Of a DNA stretch of 39,349 nt, positions 15,370 through 23,618 are shown piece after piece; the first letter of the stretch is position 1, and each line of letters starts with the position of its first letter. Origin of the DNA: Clostridia bacterium (GTDB lineage: Bacteria; Bacillota; Clostridia; TANB77; CAG-508); the NCBI GenBank assembly GCA_017434295.1, contig JAFRFO010000085.1, forward strand, positions 1 through 39,349, read 5' to 3'. Below the pieces are notes generated by a model that saw only the letters and a list, made by a program, of their open reading frames with translations, did no database searches and had not been told where the DNA came from. Made by a program: the position numbers and the translations under genes.

Positions 15370-15396
15370 TAAATTAAATTATTAAATATATATAAT

Positions 15397-16185
15397 TTAT
15401 TTTACAAATCCCAAATTCATTATTAATTTATCTTTAAAATCAAATTTTATATGTTTAGGAGCTCTTGTATCAATTCTTTTATTAGATAATGCTAACTCAG
15501 GGTTTATTTCAGTAATTTCATTTAAATAATCTTTGGTAATTATAGTTCTCATTTCTCTTAAACATTCTTTAACTTTTGGATAAATTGTTTTTTCTCTCTG
15601 TACATCAGTGCCCATAAAATGAACTAATTTACATTCTAGCATTTTTTTAACCAAAACTTTTGCTTTATTTCCATACTGTCCAATTATACTACCATAGTTT
15701 GATTGTAACAAAACCCCTTTATTTACTAAATCATATAGTAATTCTGGATCTTTTTGCACGAAAGAATATCTTTCTGGATGTGCTAGAACTGGTACAATTT
15801 TATTTTTTTCCATTTCATATATTATATTATATAAATTTAGTGGTTCTGCATTTAATGGTAGTTCAAACAAAACATAGCTTGTATTATTAATTGTAGACGC
15901 TTTAGCATTTTCTAATAAAGATATTAAATTGTCTGACATATATATTTCATTACCTAAATATAAAGTTCCATTAAATTTTTTTATAAATAAATTTTTAGAA
16001 ATAGCTTCTAGCCATGCTTCACGTTCTGCAACATCAGTTTCATAATAGCCTTCCATATAATGAGGAGTTAAAACTATTTTATCAAATCCAGCTTCTTTAG
16101 CTTCTTCAATAAGATTAAATGTTTCTTCTATACTCCTTGATCCATCATCAATGTTTGGTAATATATGTGTATGAAAATCTATCAT
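15397..16185 (-). CDS. cpsB: CpsB/CapC-type tyrosine-protein phosphatase (PHP)
   Basis: A metal-dependent phosphatase that dephosphorylates the BY-kinase and so tunes capsule or exopolysaccharide length. The 262 residues form a PHP domain: MIDFHTHILPNIDDGS with H5 and H7 as ligands, H42 in LTPHYMEGYY, VPVLAHPERY, and HFMGTDVQRE in place of the more usual SDAH-type end. It lies directly below cpsC and cpsD, the standard arrangement. The ribosome site (GAAGGGA) is rather far from the ATG at 16185. It could also act on other phosphotyrosine proteins. Confidence 0.92.
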   Translation of the reverse strand: MIDFHTHILPNIDDGSRSIEETFNLIEEAKEAGFDKIVLTPHYMEGYYETDVAEREAWLEAISKNLFIKKFNGTLYLGNEIYMSDNLISLLENAKASTINNTSYVLFELPLNAEPLNLYNIIYEMEKNKIVPVLAHPERYSFVQKDPELLYDLVNKGVLLQSNYGSIIGQYGNKAKVLVKKMLECKLVHFMGTDVQREKTIYPKVKECLREMRTIITKDYLNEITEINPELALSNKRIDTRAPKHIKFDFKDKLIMNLGFVK

Positions 16186-16203
16186 TTTTTAGTACATCCC
16201 TTC

Positions 16204-16432
16204 TTAGTTATGTTTATTTAATTCTTTTCTTATATAATTACTTACTATATTATTTATTTCATCTATTTTTTCTTTTTGCATTTCTTCTTGTGTTTTTTGA
16301 ATTTCTTCAACTACAGCTGGCATCTCAACTGTTGCCTGTTGTTCCTTAACAGGTTCAACATTATATATTTGTTGTTCCTTAACATGTTCAACGTTATATG
16401 TTTGCTCAGGTTGATAATTTCCGTTCCTGTTC
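16204..16432 (-). other. out-of-frame continuation of the cpsD C-terminal tail
   Basis: The cpsD frame stops at UGA (16406). The +1 frame has protein-like sequence to a UAA at 16204, 18 bases before cpsB: NGNYQPEQTYNVEHVKEQQ, an 11-residue tandem repeat (NVEHVKEQQIY/NVEPVKEQQAT), then EINNIVSNYIRKELNKHN. EINNIVSNY echoes EIENIVSNY within the main cpsD tail. Removing one base near 16426 joins the frames as HTYEQNGNYQPEQ. This part has no ribosome site of its own. It is probably the true C-terminus of CpsD, separated by a frameshift or sequencing error. Confidence 0.7.
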
Positions 16433-17887
16433 ATATGTATGTACTTTATAAATATTTGATTCTTGAAAATTATTGTTTTCTGTATGTATATCATTATATT
16501 GATATATGCCTAGATTGCTAGCATTTTCTTGAACTTTTTCTTCATGTATCTCAATAGAATTATTCTTTTCTTCTTTTGGGCTTTCAATAATATTTGATTT
16601 ATCTTCAATATTGCTTATATCAACTGGTTTATTTGCTACAACATCTATTTTTGTTTCTATGTTATTACTATTCAACTTATTATTATCTTTAGTTTCAATA
16701 TTATTATTATCTATGTATTGCTCTTGTACATAATTGAATTGTTTATGCTTCTTATTTTTTTTGTTCTTTTTATTATGCCTATGTTCATAATTATTATCAT
16801 TATGATTATAATTTTGATTTAATTGAACATTATTTTCATCATGATTTTGTGCTACATAATTAGAAACAATATTTTCTATTTCATTATTTGCACGACTTTG
16901 TTCTTCTGCTTCTCTTTTTTCCTCTTCTTCAATTGATTTTACCAATTTTTCAATTTCTAGATCTCTTTCTGTTTTAGCATTATTATCTTCATCATAAAGA
17001 TATTCTCTTGTCTCATTTTCATCTAATTCTTCTATATTATCATTTTTTTCAGATTCTATTATTCTTTCACTTTCATCATCGGTTTCAATATCAGAATAAT
17101 CTTTTTCATCATCAGAGCCTTTGAATATATTTCCAAAAGAAAACTCTTTTTTATGTTTTTTATCATCTTTGTTATTTAGGCTTCTACCAGAAATAGAACC
17201 ATAATAGTATGATTGTTTATACTTTTTAGATGACATATCAACCTTATTTACAACTACTCCAGCTATTCTACCACCAACATTTTGTATATTTTTAGTTATT
17301 CTTTGTAAGGCTTCCTTTTTAGTTTCCTTTTGAGCTGTAACAATTATTGTTGAATCAACAAATCTTGATAAGATTATAGAGTCAGTTACAAGATCACAAG
17401 GAGTACCATCTATTATAACAATATCACACATTTCTTTTAATTCTCTTAGCAAATCTCTCATCTTAGAAGAAACTAATAATTCAGAAGGATTTGGTGGAAC
17501 ATTTCCAGCAACCAAAACATGTAGATTTTCTACACCTGTAGCCTGAATATAGTTAGCAATATTTACATCATTTACTTCTTCATCTTCTGCACCAATACTA
17601 GAAAGATAATTAGATAAACCTGGTTTTGGTAAAACATCAAATATTTTGTATTGTCTTCCTTTTCTCATATCAGCATCTATTAATAAAACATTTTTACCTG
17701 CTTGTGCAAATGTAACAGCTAAATTTGCTGTGACCCAACTTTTTCCTTCTTCAGGAAAAGTAGATGTAACTAATAAAGTTTTTAGTTTTTTATTAGTACT
17801 CATAAATTGTATATTAGTTCTTAATGTTCTAAATACTTCAGAAACAGGTGATTTTGGATCTTTATATGTTAATAATTCTTTTCTCAT
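16406..17887 (-). CDS. cpsD: CpsD-type BY-kinase with very long disordered tail
   Basis: A bacterial tyrosine kinase that pairs with the CpsC/Wzz membrane activator to control polysaccharide export. The kinase domain (residues 1-225) has Walker A STFPEEGKS (42-50), Walker A' LLIDADMRKG (69-77) and Walker B IVIIDGTPC. A tyrosine cluster (YYY 227-229) follows, as in other BY-kinases. Usual proteins end here, but this one runs on for about 260 acidic, Asn-rich, coiled-coil-prone residues and, past a likely frameshift, about 70 more. ATG at 17887 is chosen (AAGGAGG upstream); the frame extends to 17920 over the wzz end. One base separates it from wzz. Confidence 0.92.
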   Translation of the reverse strand: MRKELLTYKDPKSPVSEVFRTLRTNIQFMSTNKKLKTLLVTSTFPEEGKSWVTANLAVTFAQAGKNVLLIDADMRKGRQYKIFDVLPKPGLSNYLSSIGAEDEEVNDVNIANYIQATGVENLHVLVAGNVPPNPSELLVSSKMRDLLRELKEMCDIVIIDGTPCDLVTDSIILSRFVDSTIIVTAQKETKKEALQRITKNIQNVGGRIAGVVVNKVDMSSKKYKQSYYYGSISGRSLNNKDDKKHKKEFSFGNIFKGSDDEKDYSDIETDDESERIIESEKNDNIEELDENETREYLYDEDNNAKTERDLEIEKLVKSIEEEEKREAEEQSRANNEIENIVSNYVAQNHDENNVQLNQNYNHNDNNYEHRHNKKNKKNKKHKQFNYVQEQYIDNNNIETKDNNKLNSNNIETKIDVVANKPVDISNIEDKSNIIESPKEEKNNSIEIHEEKVQENASNLGIYQYNDIHTENNNFQESNIYKVHTYEQERKLST

Positions 17888-17888
17888 A

Positions 17889-18602
17889 TTATCTTTCCTC
17901 CTTCTTTGCTTCAAAATCATATATTGGCACAGATGCTAATACTGGTAAATCTAGCAATTTTTCTACATCTTCTGCTGATTTTACAGTTGTATCTAACATA
18001 TTTAATACCAATACATAAACTATAGCAACTACTAAACCAATAAAACCAAATATAATTATATTTCTTATATGATGAATATTTGAAGGAGAATCGGCAGGTT
18101 CAGCTTTATCTACTACATGCACGTTATTTAAATTATATATTTCTTTAACATTGTCAATAAATACATTTGCAATCTCATTTGCAACTTTTGCAGCTACTGC
18201 AGGATCTCTATTTGTAACTTTTATCTCAATTAATTCTGTATCTTTTACAGAACTAACACTTACATTTTTTCTCAAATCATCTTCATCTAATTTAATTGCT
18301 AAATTTGAAATAACTGCTCTTAAAACTTTTTTACTTTTTACTAATTCACTATAAGTTGAAACTAACTTTGAGTTTAATGTTACATCATTAGTTGTCATTC
18401 CAGCATCAGTATTATTTACAGTATTATTATTACTGTTATCCATTTTTGCTAGTACTAATGTAGTATTTGAAGTATATACAGGTTTTACAAACCCCATTGT
18501 ATATATTGCTCCAATTACAACAAAAACAGCTACAATTAAAATAATTCTTAGCTTTTTGTTCCAAAATAAATTAAAAATTTCTTTTAAATCTAGTTCTTCC
18601 AT
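17889..18602 (-). CDS. cpsC: Wzz/CpsC-type chain-length regulator
   Basis: Polysaccharide co-polymerase and activator of the BY-kinase. The 237 residues contain a cytoplasmic start (MEELDLKEIFNLFWNKK), a first membrane helix (about 19-37), an extracellular domain with the Wzz signature (VYTSNTTLVL), a second helix (about 183-203) and a cytoplasmic tail. The Pro/Ser segment DKAEPADSPSNIHH before the second helix fits the family. It is the first gene of the module, with its own promoter at 18704-18732 and about 95 bases of leader. Confidence 0.92.
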   Translation of the reverse strand: MEELDLKEIFNLFWNKKLRIILIVAVFVVIGAIYTMGFVKPVYTSNTTLVLAKMDNSNNNTVNNTDAGMTTNDVTLNSKLVSTYSELVKSKKVLRAVISNLAIKLDEDDLRKNVSVSSVKDTELIEIKVTNRDPAVAAKVANEIANVFIDNVKEIYNLNNVHVVDKAEPADSPSNIHHIRNIIIFGFIGLVVAIVYVLVLNMLDTTVKSAEDVEKLLDLPVLASVPIYDFEAKKEER

Positions 18603-18703
18603 TTAAAATTTTCCTTTCTTTTAAAGGTACAAAATTTGATTGAAAATTGTATTTAAAATTTTTCAAACTTTATCCTTTGTATTTATATTTTTCACACTTT
18701 TAT

Positions 18704-18742
18704 AGTATATATTTAATATAAAAATTTTGCAAGATTTTTGTC
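18704..18742 (-). promoter_or_regulatory. promoter of the cpsC-cpsD-cpsB module
   Basis: TTGCAA (18727-18732) and TATACT (18704-18709), spacing 17. The -35 lies in GACAAAAATCTTGCA (18742-18728 on the minus strand), a 15-mer repeated exactly at the promoter of the polysaccharide operon (38270-38256). Confidence 0.72.
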
Positions 18743-18765
18743 TAAATTTGTATAAATTTTTTTTA

Positions 18766-19569
18766 TCATTCCACTAAATATTTTTTATTTTTAATATATG
18801 TATGAATTGCAGTTGGAATAAGAATAAATAATAATCCAACAATTAGTAACAAAATTCCTTTTTGGCTTATTACATTTAATATTGTTTCTATTACCTCTCT
18901 TAAAGTAAATGAAAACGCTTCGTTTAAAACTGTTATTGCTTGTACATTTATTTTAATGTTTATAAAAATATTTATAAATGTAAAGAATATTCCAGATGCA
19001 AGCATTGAAACTCCAGTAAATACGAAGAATTTATATGGTCTATTTTTACATATTGCAATTAATAATACTATACAAACTACTAAACCTATTAAAGCCACTT
19101 TATTTAATACTTCTATAACATTTTGAATTGTATTAAATGTATTATAAAAACCTTTTTCTATATTAAAATGAGCTATTCCAACCAAATATTCATTACATAT
19201 ATCATCTATAAATTTATTAATTTCTTCTTTTTGATTTGTAGTTACTAACATTCCTCTTGTTTGCTCTTCTATTCTCTTTGTAAGCTTTTCTTTTATTTCA
19301 GCAGTAGATACTTCTTCATGAACATTGTTGTATGCATTTGTTATTATTTTATTTGTATCTTGAATAACTTGTTCTTGTGAAATTAAATCTTCTAAAATAC
19401 TTTCATCTAAACCAGATTGTTGTATGTGGTTTTTAAAATTTTCTGTTACAAATGAATATATTTTTACATAGTAACCAGTTTTCTCTATCTTGTTCAATAC
19501 ATAGTTTTTATCTAAAATAGTTGTTTTTGAAATGTTAACAGCTATTAAAGATATCAAGCAAAATGCCAA
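18766..19569 (-). CDS. hypothetical multi-pass membrane protein, frameshifted start
   Basis: Not recognised. At least 267 residues: an N-terminal hydrophobic segment, a 130-residue helical, charged region likely outside the membrane (NKIEKTGYYVKIYSFV...), then three hydrophobic helices (about 155-175, 180-205 and 232-255). The open frame begins at a TTG (19569) without a ribosome site. A GTG at 19616 with AAGGAG gives MNKKIK and then falls out of frame in an A-run; one extra A would join it to VLRYITSIILAFCL. The gene therefore probably starts at 19616 and carries a -1 error. It follows the sortase gene and may belong to that unit. Confidence 0.6.
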   Translation of the reverse strand: MAFCLISLIAVNISKTTILDKNYVLNKIEKTGYYVKIYSFVTENFKNHIQQSGLDESILEDLISQEQVIQDTNKIITNAYNNVHEEVSTAEIKEKLTKRIEEQTRGMLVTTNQKEEINKFIDDICNEYLVGIAHFNIEKGFYNTFNTIQNVIEVLNKVALIGLVVCIVLLIAICKNRPYKFFVFTGVSMLASGIFFTFINIFINIKINVQAITVLNEAFSFTLREVIETILNVISQKGILLLIVGLLFILIPTAIHTYIKNKKYLVE

Positions 19570-19695
19570 AATTATACTGGTTATATATCTTAAAACATTT
19601 TTATTTTTTTATTCACGTTAAAACTCCTTAAATTTATTATATTTCTAAAATATTTATTTAACTTTATAATATCAAAACAGATTTTAATTAAAAAT

Positions 19696-20316
19696 CTATT
19701 GTAATTCAGCAAATACAACATATCTTTGTGTTGCATGACCTATATTTACAAAAGGATAGCAAGTATAAAGCATTAAAAGCTCTTTGTCTTTTTGTATTGG
19801 TAACTTCTCTCCTTCTTTTTCACTTATTAATTGGAAATCTGTTATTTTATATTTAAATTCACCATAATTTGCTTTTATAGTTATTTCATCACCTAGTTGA
19901 AGTTCTCCAAATCTTCTAAAAATGTTAGAACTGTTATGTCCCATCATTATTATAGAGCCACCTTCACCAGGAAAATAACTTCCACTATCATGTCCTACAC
20001 CTTTTTTTAATATTTCTAATGTATTACCAAAATAAATAGGTAAATCTAAATCAATTGAAGGAATCTCTATTGTTGCATATTGTGTTCCATAATCTGGATA
20101 GTTTTGCAACATTTTTGTTTCTAAATTTAAAGTTGTTTCTTTTATTTCTTGTTTTTGTGATGTTTCTATTGTTACTAAATTTGCTAAAGTAATGGTATCA
20201 TCTATTTGTGCCCCAGCAAATAGTTTTATACCTAGTAAAAAGCCACCACTAATAAATAAAGCAACTATTATATATATAATAGTTGCTTTTAGTGTTTTTA
20301 AAATTATTTTACGCAT
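19696..20316 (-). CDS. class D-like sortase
   Basis: A membrane-anchored transpeptidase that joins a surface protein to the cell wall. The 206 residues have an N-terminal anchor (about 9-32) and the sortase beta-barrel: H127 in MMGHNSS, C186 in MLYTCYP, and R198 in ATQRYVVFAE. The LYTCYP and QRYVV forms and the size fit class D. Its start overlaps the end of the preceding gene by 8 bases, and that gene encodes a signal-peptide protein with a sorting-like C-terminus, so the two are an enzyme-substrate pair. The role next to polysaccharide genes is inferred to be surface assembly. Confidence 0.9.
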   Translation of the reverse strand: MRKIILKTLKATIIYIIVALFISGGFLLGIKLFAGAQIDDTITLANLVTIETSQKQEIKETTLNLETKMLQNYPDYGTQYATIEIPSIDLDLPIYFGNTLEILKKGVGHDSGSYFPGEGGSIIMMGHNSSNIFRRFGELQLGDEITIKANYGEFKYKITDFQLISEKEGEKLPIQKDKELLMLYTCYPFVNIGHATQRYVVFAELQ

Positions 20317-20827
20317 TAACTATTTTCTTTCTAATTACAAGTCCAGCAGCTAGGGCTACAACTGCAACTGAAGAAACAACTAAAGCAATGTTTGTTTCAT
20401 CTCCTGTATTTGTCATGTTTTTGCTAAAAGATAGAGTATCTTCAACTTTACCATTGTAATAAATGTCTACTGTTGAACCTCTCCATACAATTTTAACATT
20501 AACAATTGCAGCAGCTTCTGTAGATAAATCTTGAACTTTCTTTAAATCAGCTGAAGATAAATCTGCAATATTTGTTACGCCAGCTTTTTCTAATACAGCT
20601 ACAACTTCGTCAACTTTAGCCATAACTTGGTTTGCTTGTTCATCTGTTACAGGATGTTTAGCAACATATCTTTCCATTTTTACTTTATGGCTTTGTGTAA
20701 CTCCATATTTTGAACCTTTATTATAAATTGCTTCTGGTAACTCAGCACCTGTGGTTGCGTTTACCATTGTTGTAGCAAATAGAGCTACGATAACAAATAA
20801 AATTACTGATAATAATGTTTTTTTCAT
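20309..20827 (-). CDS. secreted sortase-substrate candidate
   Basis: A 172-residue exported protein I do not assign to a named family. It has a signal peptide (about 1-24, cleavage near VNA-TT), a helical domain (50-110), a short beta segment (VKIVWRGSTVDIYYNGK) and a classic sorting tail: TNTGDE (139-144), hydrophobic helix (147-164), RKK. The motif has the T-G of LPxTG but no LP, so the sortase would have an altered specificity. GGGAGG precedes the ATG at 20827, and the promoter is at 20861-20889. Translation is coupled to the sortase gene. Confidence 0.82.
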   Translation of the reverse strand: MKKTLLSVILFVIVALFATTMVNATTGAELPEAIYNKGSKYGVTQSHKVKMERYVAKHPVTDEQANQVMAKVDEVVAVLEKAGVTNIADLSSADLKKVQDLSTEAAAIVNVKIVWRGSTVDIYYNGKVEDTLSFSKNMTNTGDETNIALVVSSVAVVALAAGLVIRKKIVNA

Positions 20828-20860
20828 CTTTAAAATTCCTCCCTTGTTTTAACTTTTTAA

Positions 20861-20889
20861 ATTATAACATTTATATTTTATAAATGCAA
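20861..20889 (-). promoter_or_regulatory. promoter of the sortase-substrate unit
   Basis: TTGCAT (20884-20889) and TATAAT (20861-20866), spacing 17, on the minus strand, about 34 bases above the start codon. Confidence 0.72.
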
Positions 20890-20956
20890 GTATTTTTTAA
20901 AATTTTTATATTAAATTTATGTTACAAAATTTTACATTTTTGTAATATTAATTCTA

Positions 20957-21979
20957 TTAATACATTTTATATTTATTATATAAATCACTATCATACTTAA
21001 TTACTTTAAATTTCGCTAATCTACCAACAATAAAGCTCATTGGAATTATATACTTTTTTGAAATTTGTAAACAATTATTTTCACTCACATTTGTTACAAT
21101 ATCATTCCAAACATCATTAGAAATCATTGTTTTTAATGCAAAATCATCTGCTCTGTTTTCTATTAAATCTGTCCCTTCTACTATTACTTTATTTTTAGCT
21201 TCATTAAAATCGCTCTTACAATGTCCTAATTCATGAAATAATTCAAAATAAAATGAATCTTTACTTGAATAATTTTGAGTCAAATAAATGGCGGGATTCT
21301 TGCCTTTTACTCTAAAACATCCTCTTACTTTTGTACCAGATAATGCTTTTTCAACTATAAAATAAATTCCATAATTATTTAATAATTTTGTAACTTTTTC
21401 TAAGTCAATTCCTTTATTATAACTTTCTTTTTTTAAATCATCAATTAAAAATAAAAAATTATCTTTATCATATGCAGATACTGTTTGATTTTCTGTCATT
21501 TCATTGCATCGTGCAATCCATAAATTTAATTTATTTAAATCATTTCCTGTTTTTTTAAATAAAGTCTTCTCTTTAACTTTTTCAAGAGCTTCAAAATCTC
21601 TTACTTTTAAAAAATCCATTAAATCTATATAGTTTTGAACTGCATTTGTTTTATTATTAAACTTTATCCAATTTCGTTCTTCTAACTCTTTTAAATAAAA
21701 ATTCTTTTTTAAATATTTATTTAATTCATCAAGTGTTTTATATTTTTCGATAAGTTTATCTGTAATGTATTTTCTACACTCTGATTTAATTATAAATTCA
21801 ATTGGTATACCAGTTAAATGATATATACTAACTGCCATTTCTAAAGTTATAGTTTGTTTTCCATTTAATATTTCATTCATATGCTTTTGAGAAATATTAA
21901 GTCTATTTGCAAATTCTGTTTGCGAAATGTTATGAAATTCTAAATAATCTTTTAAATAACTTCCAAAACCAATACTCAT
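20957..21979 (-). CDS. XRE regulator fused to ImmA/IrrE peptidase (HigA-like antitoxin)
   Basis: A 340-residue two-domain protein. Residues 1-65 form a HigA/XRE helix-turn-helix (ISQTEFANRLNISQKHMNEILNG). The C-terminal part is an ImmA/IrrE zinc peptidase with HELGH at 249-253 and a downstream acidic ligand in LIENRADDFA (E274). Simple HigA antitoxins lack the peptidase. ATG at 21979 is chosen because AGGTGA lies before it; a GTG at 21988 is in the same frame. The upstream toxin gene ends 10 bases away, the toxin-first order of higBA. It probably represses the promoter/operator at 22333-22363. Confidence 0.85.
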   Translation of the reverse strand: MSIGFGSYLKDYLEFHNISQTEFANRLNISQKHMNEILNGKQTITLEMAVSIYHLTGIPIEFIIKSECRKYITDKLIEKYKTLDELNKYLKKNFYLKELEERNWIKFNNKTNAVQNYIDLMDFLKVRDFEALEKVKEKTLFKKTGNDLNKLNLWIARCNEMTENQTVSAYDKDNFLFLIDDLKKESYNKGIDLEKVTKLLNNYGIYFIVEKALSGTKVRGCFRVKGKNPAIYLTQNYSSKDSFYFELFHELGHCKSDFNEAKNKVIVEGTDLIENRADDFALKTMISNDVWNDIVTNVSENNCLQISKKYIIPMSFIVGRLAKFKVIKYDSDLYNKYKMY

Positions 21980-21988
21980 TGTAATCAC

Positions 21989-22315
21989 CTACCCCTCTCC
22001 ATAATGCTTATCATCAATTTTTAAAAATTCAATTTCTGTTATTTCAATACTATTATATGGATATTCACCATCGGGCTTCATATATAATCTAATTTTCCCA
22101 TCTAATTTAGCAGTATATATTTCTTTTAGATTTCCCTCTTTTTTCTCTATGTCATATATTAAACGCAAAGGGTTTAATAGTAAAGATTGTAAATTTTCCG
22201 AATCATTTATTAAAGACTCTATTTTAGACATTTTGTCTATTATCTGTGTTTTGTGTTTATATTCAATTTTTTTCTTATACTCTTTTAAAAATTGTTTTGA
22301 TTTTATAATTCTCAT
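21989..22315 (-). CDS. HigB/RelE-superfamily toxin-like protein
   Basis: A 108-residue basic protein. The MRIIKSKQFLKEYKKK start, the LRLIYDIEKKEGNLKEIYTAKLDGKIRLYMKP core and the following beta strand fit the HigB/RelE ribosome-dependent RNase fold. ATG at 22315 is chosen because AAGGTGA precedes it; the open frame runs to 22363, but that covers the promoter. It is paired with the XRE/ImmA-type gene. The RNase role is known for the family and inferred here. Confidence 0.75.
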   Translation of the reverse strand: MRIIKSKQFLKEYKKKIEYKHKTQIIDKMSKIESLINDSENLQSLLLNPLRLIYDIEKKEGNLKEIYTAKLDGKIRLYMKPDGEYPYNSIEITEIEFLKIDDKHYGEG

Positions 22316-22332
22316 TGTCTCACCTTGTGAAG

Positions 22333-22363
22333 TATTATAACATATCGGGTTATAATATGTCAA
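22333..22363 (-). promoter_or_regulatory. consensus promoter with embedded operator for the toxin-antitoxin pair
   Basis: TTGACA (22358-22363) and TATAAT (22334-22339), spacing 18. A perfect 9-bp inverted repeat, TATTATAAC (22333-22341) and GTTATAATA (22349-22357), covers the -10 and spacer, placing a dimeric repressor site where polymerase binds. It is the strongest promoter in the window and probably autoregulated. Confidence 0.78.
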
Positions 22364-22388
22364 TATATTTTTATTATTAATTTATTAA

Positions 22389-22413
22389 AACTGGTAACAA
22401 ATTGTTACCAGTT
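22389..22413 (-). terminator. terminator of the polysaccharide operon
   Basis: Arms AACTGGTAACAA (22389-22400) and TTGTTACCAGTT (22402-22413), with part forming the loop, then a short T-run on the minus strand. It lies 5 bases below the ugd stop and separates the operon from the toxin-antitoxin pair. Confidence 0.8.
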
Positions 22414-22417
22414 CTTT

Positions 22418-23584
22418 CTAATCCCTACTATATAAATCTCTAGTATAAACCTTATTCTTTACTTGATCAAGTGTATCTTCCCACCTATTTGCAAGAATAA
22501 CATCACTCATTTTTGAAAATTTATCAAAATCATTTACAACCATGCATCCAGCAAATTCTTCTGCTTTTAAAGTAGGCTCATAAATAATTACATCTACATC
22601 TTCTTCTTTTAATCTTTCAATAATACCTTGAATAGCACTAGATCTAAAATTATCAGAATCGGCTTTCATAGTTAAACGATAAACTCCAACAACATCTGGG
22701 TTTCTTCTCATAACCATTTCTGTAATATGTTTTTTTCTAGTTCTATTAGAACGAACAATTGCCCTAATTAGGTTTTGAGGTACATTATCAAAATTTGCAA
22801 GAAGTTGTTTTGTATCTTTTGGTAAGCAGTATCCTCCATAACCAAATGATGGGTTGTTGTAATGTGTTCCAATACGAGGATCTAGTCCTACACCTTCTAT
22901 TATATCTTGTGTATTTAATCCTTTTATTTCTGCATAAGTGTCAAGCTCATTAAAATATGCAACACGAAGTGCAAGATATGTATTTGCAAATAGTTTTACT
23001 GCTTCTGCTTCTGTACTATCCATAAATTTAACAACAACATCTTTTTTAATTGCACCTTCTTTTAAAAGTTCAGCAAATTTCTCTGCTCTAGCGCTTTTTT
23101 CACCAACAATTATTCTAGAAGGATATAGGTTATCATATAAAGCTTTTCCCTCTCTTAAAAATTCTGGTGAGAAAAGGATGTTATCTATACCATATTTTTC
23201 TTTCATGTTCTTAATAAAACCAACAGGAATAGTTGATTTAACAACCATTGTTGTATTTATTCCTAATTGTTTTACTTTTTGAATTATATCTTCAACACTA
23301 GATGTATCAAAATGATTTTTTTCATCATCGTAATTTGTAGGTGTGCTTATTACAATATATTCTGCACCAACAAATGCATCTTTATAATCTAATGTTGCTC
23401 TTAAATTTAATTTCTTAGTTTGTAGAAATTCTTCTATTTCTTTATCTCTTATTGGAGATTTTTTGTTATTTATCATTTCTACTTTTTCTGGGACTATATC
23501 TAATGCAACTACTTCATTGTTTTGACTTAGTAGTGTTGCTATTGATAGTCCAACATATCCTGTTCCTGCTACTGCGATTTTCAT
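22418..23584 (-). CDS. ugd: UDP-glucose 6-dehydrogenase
   Basis: Oxidises UDP-glucose to UDP-glucuronate with two NAD+. The 388 residues fit the short HasB/Ugd form: NAD-binding GTGYVGLS (7-14), STPTNYDDE, the hexose-binding [24 protein letters not shown], and catalytic C253 in [11 protein letters not shown]. Last gene of the polysaccharide operon, 34 bases below the epimerase-like gene, which would use its product to make UDP-galacturonate. A terminator follows. Confidence 0.95.
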   Translation of the reverse strand: MKIAVAGTGYVGLSIATLLSQNNEVVALDIVPEKVEMINNKKSPIRDKEIEEFLQTKKLNLRATLDYKDAFVGAEYIVISTPTNYDDEKNHFDTSSVEDIIQKVKQLGINTTMVVKSTIPVGFIKNMKEKYGIDNILFSPEFLREGKALYDNLYPSRIIVGEKSARAEKFAELLKEGAIKKDVVVKFMDSTEAEAVKLFANTYLALRVAYFNELDTYAEIKGLNTQDIIEGVGLDPRIGTHYNNPSFGYGGYCLPKDTKQLLANFDNVPQNLIRAIVRSNRTRKKHITEMVMRRNPDVVGVYRLTMKADSDNFRSSAIQGIIERLKEEDVDVIIYEPTLKAEEFAGCMVVNDFDKFSKMSDVILANRWEDTLDQVKNKVYTRDLYSRD

Positions 23585-23618
23585 TTTAATTTATGCTCCT
23601 TTATTTTCATATGTTATA

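Noticed and set aside
22149-22340. Plus-strand frame opposite the HigB-like gene
   Set aside because: Shadow of the toxin gene; low-complexity hydrophobic translation with no ribosome site.
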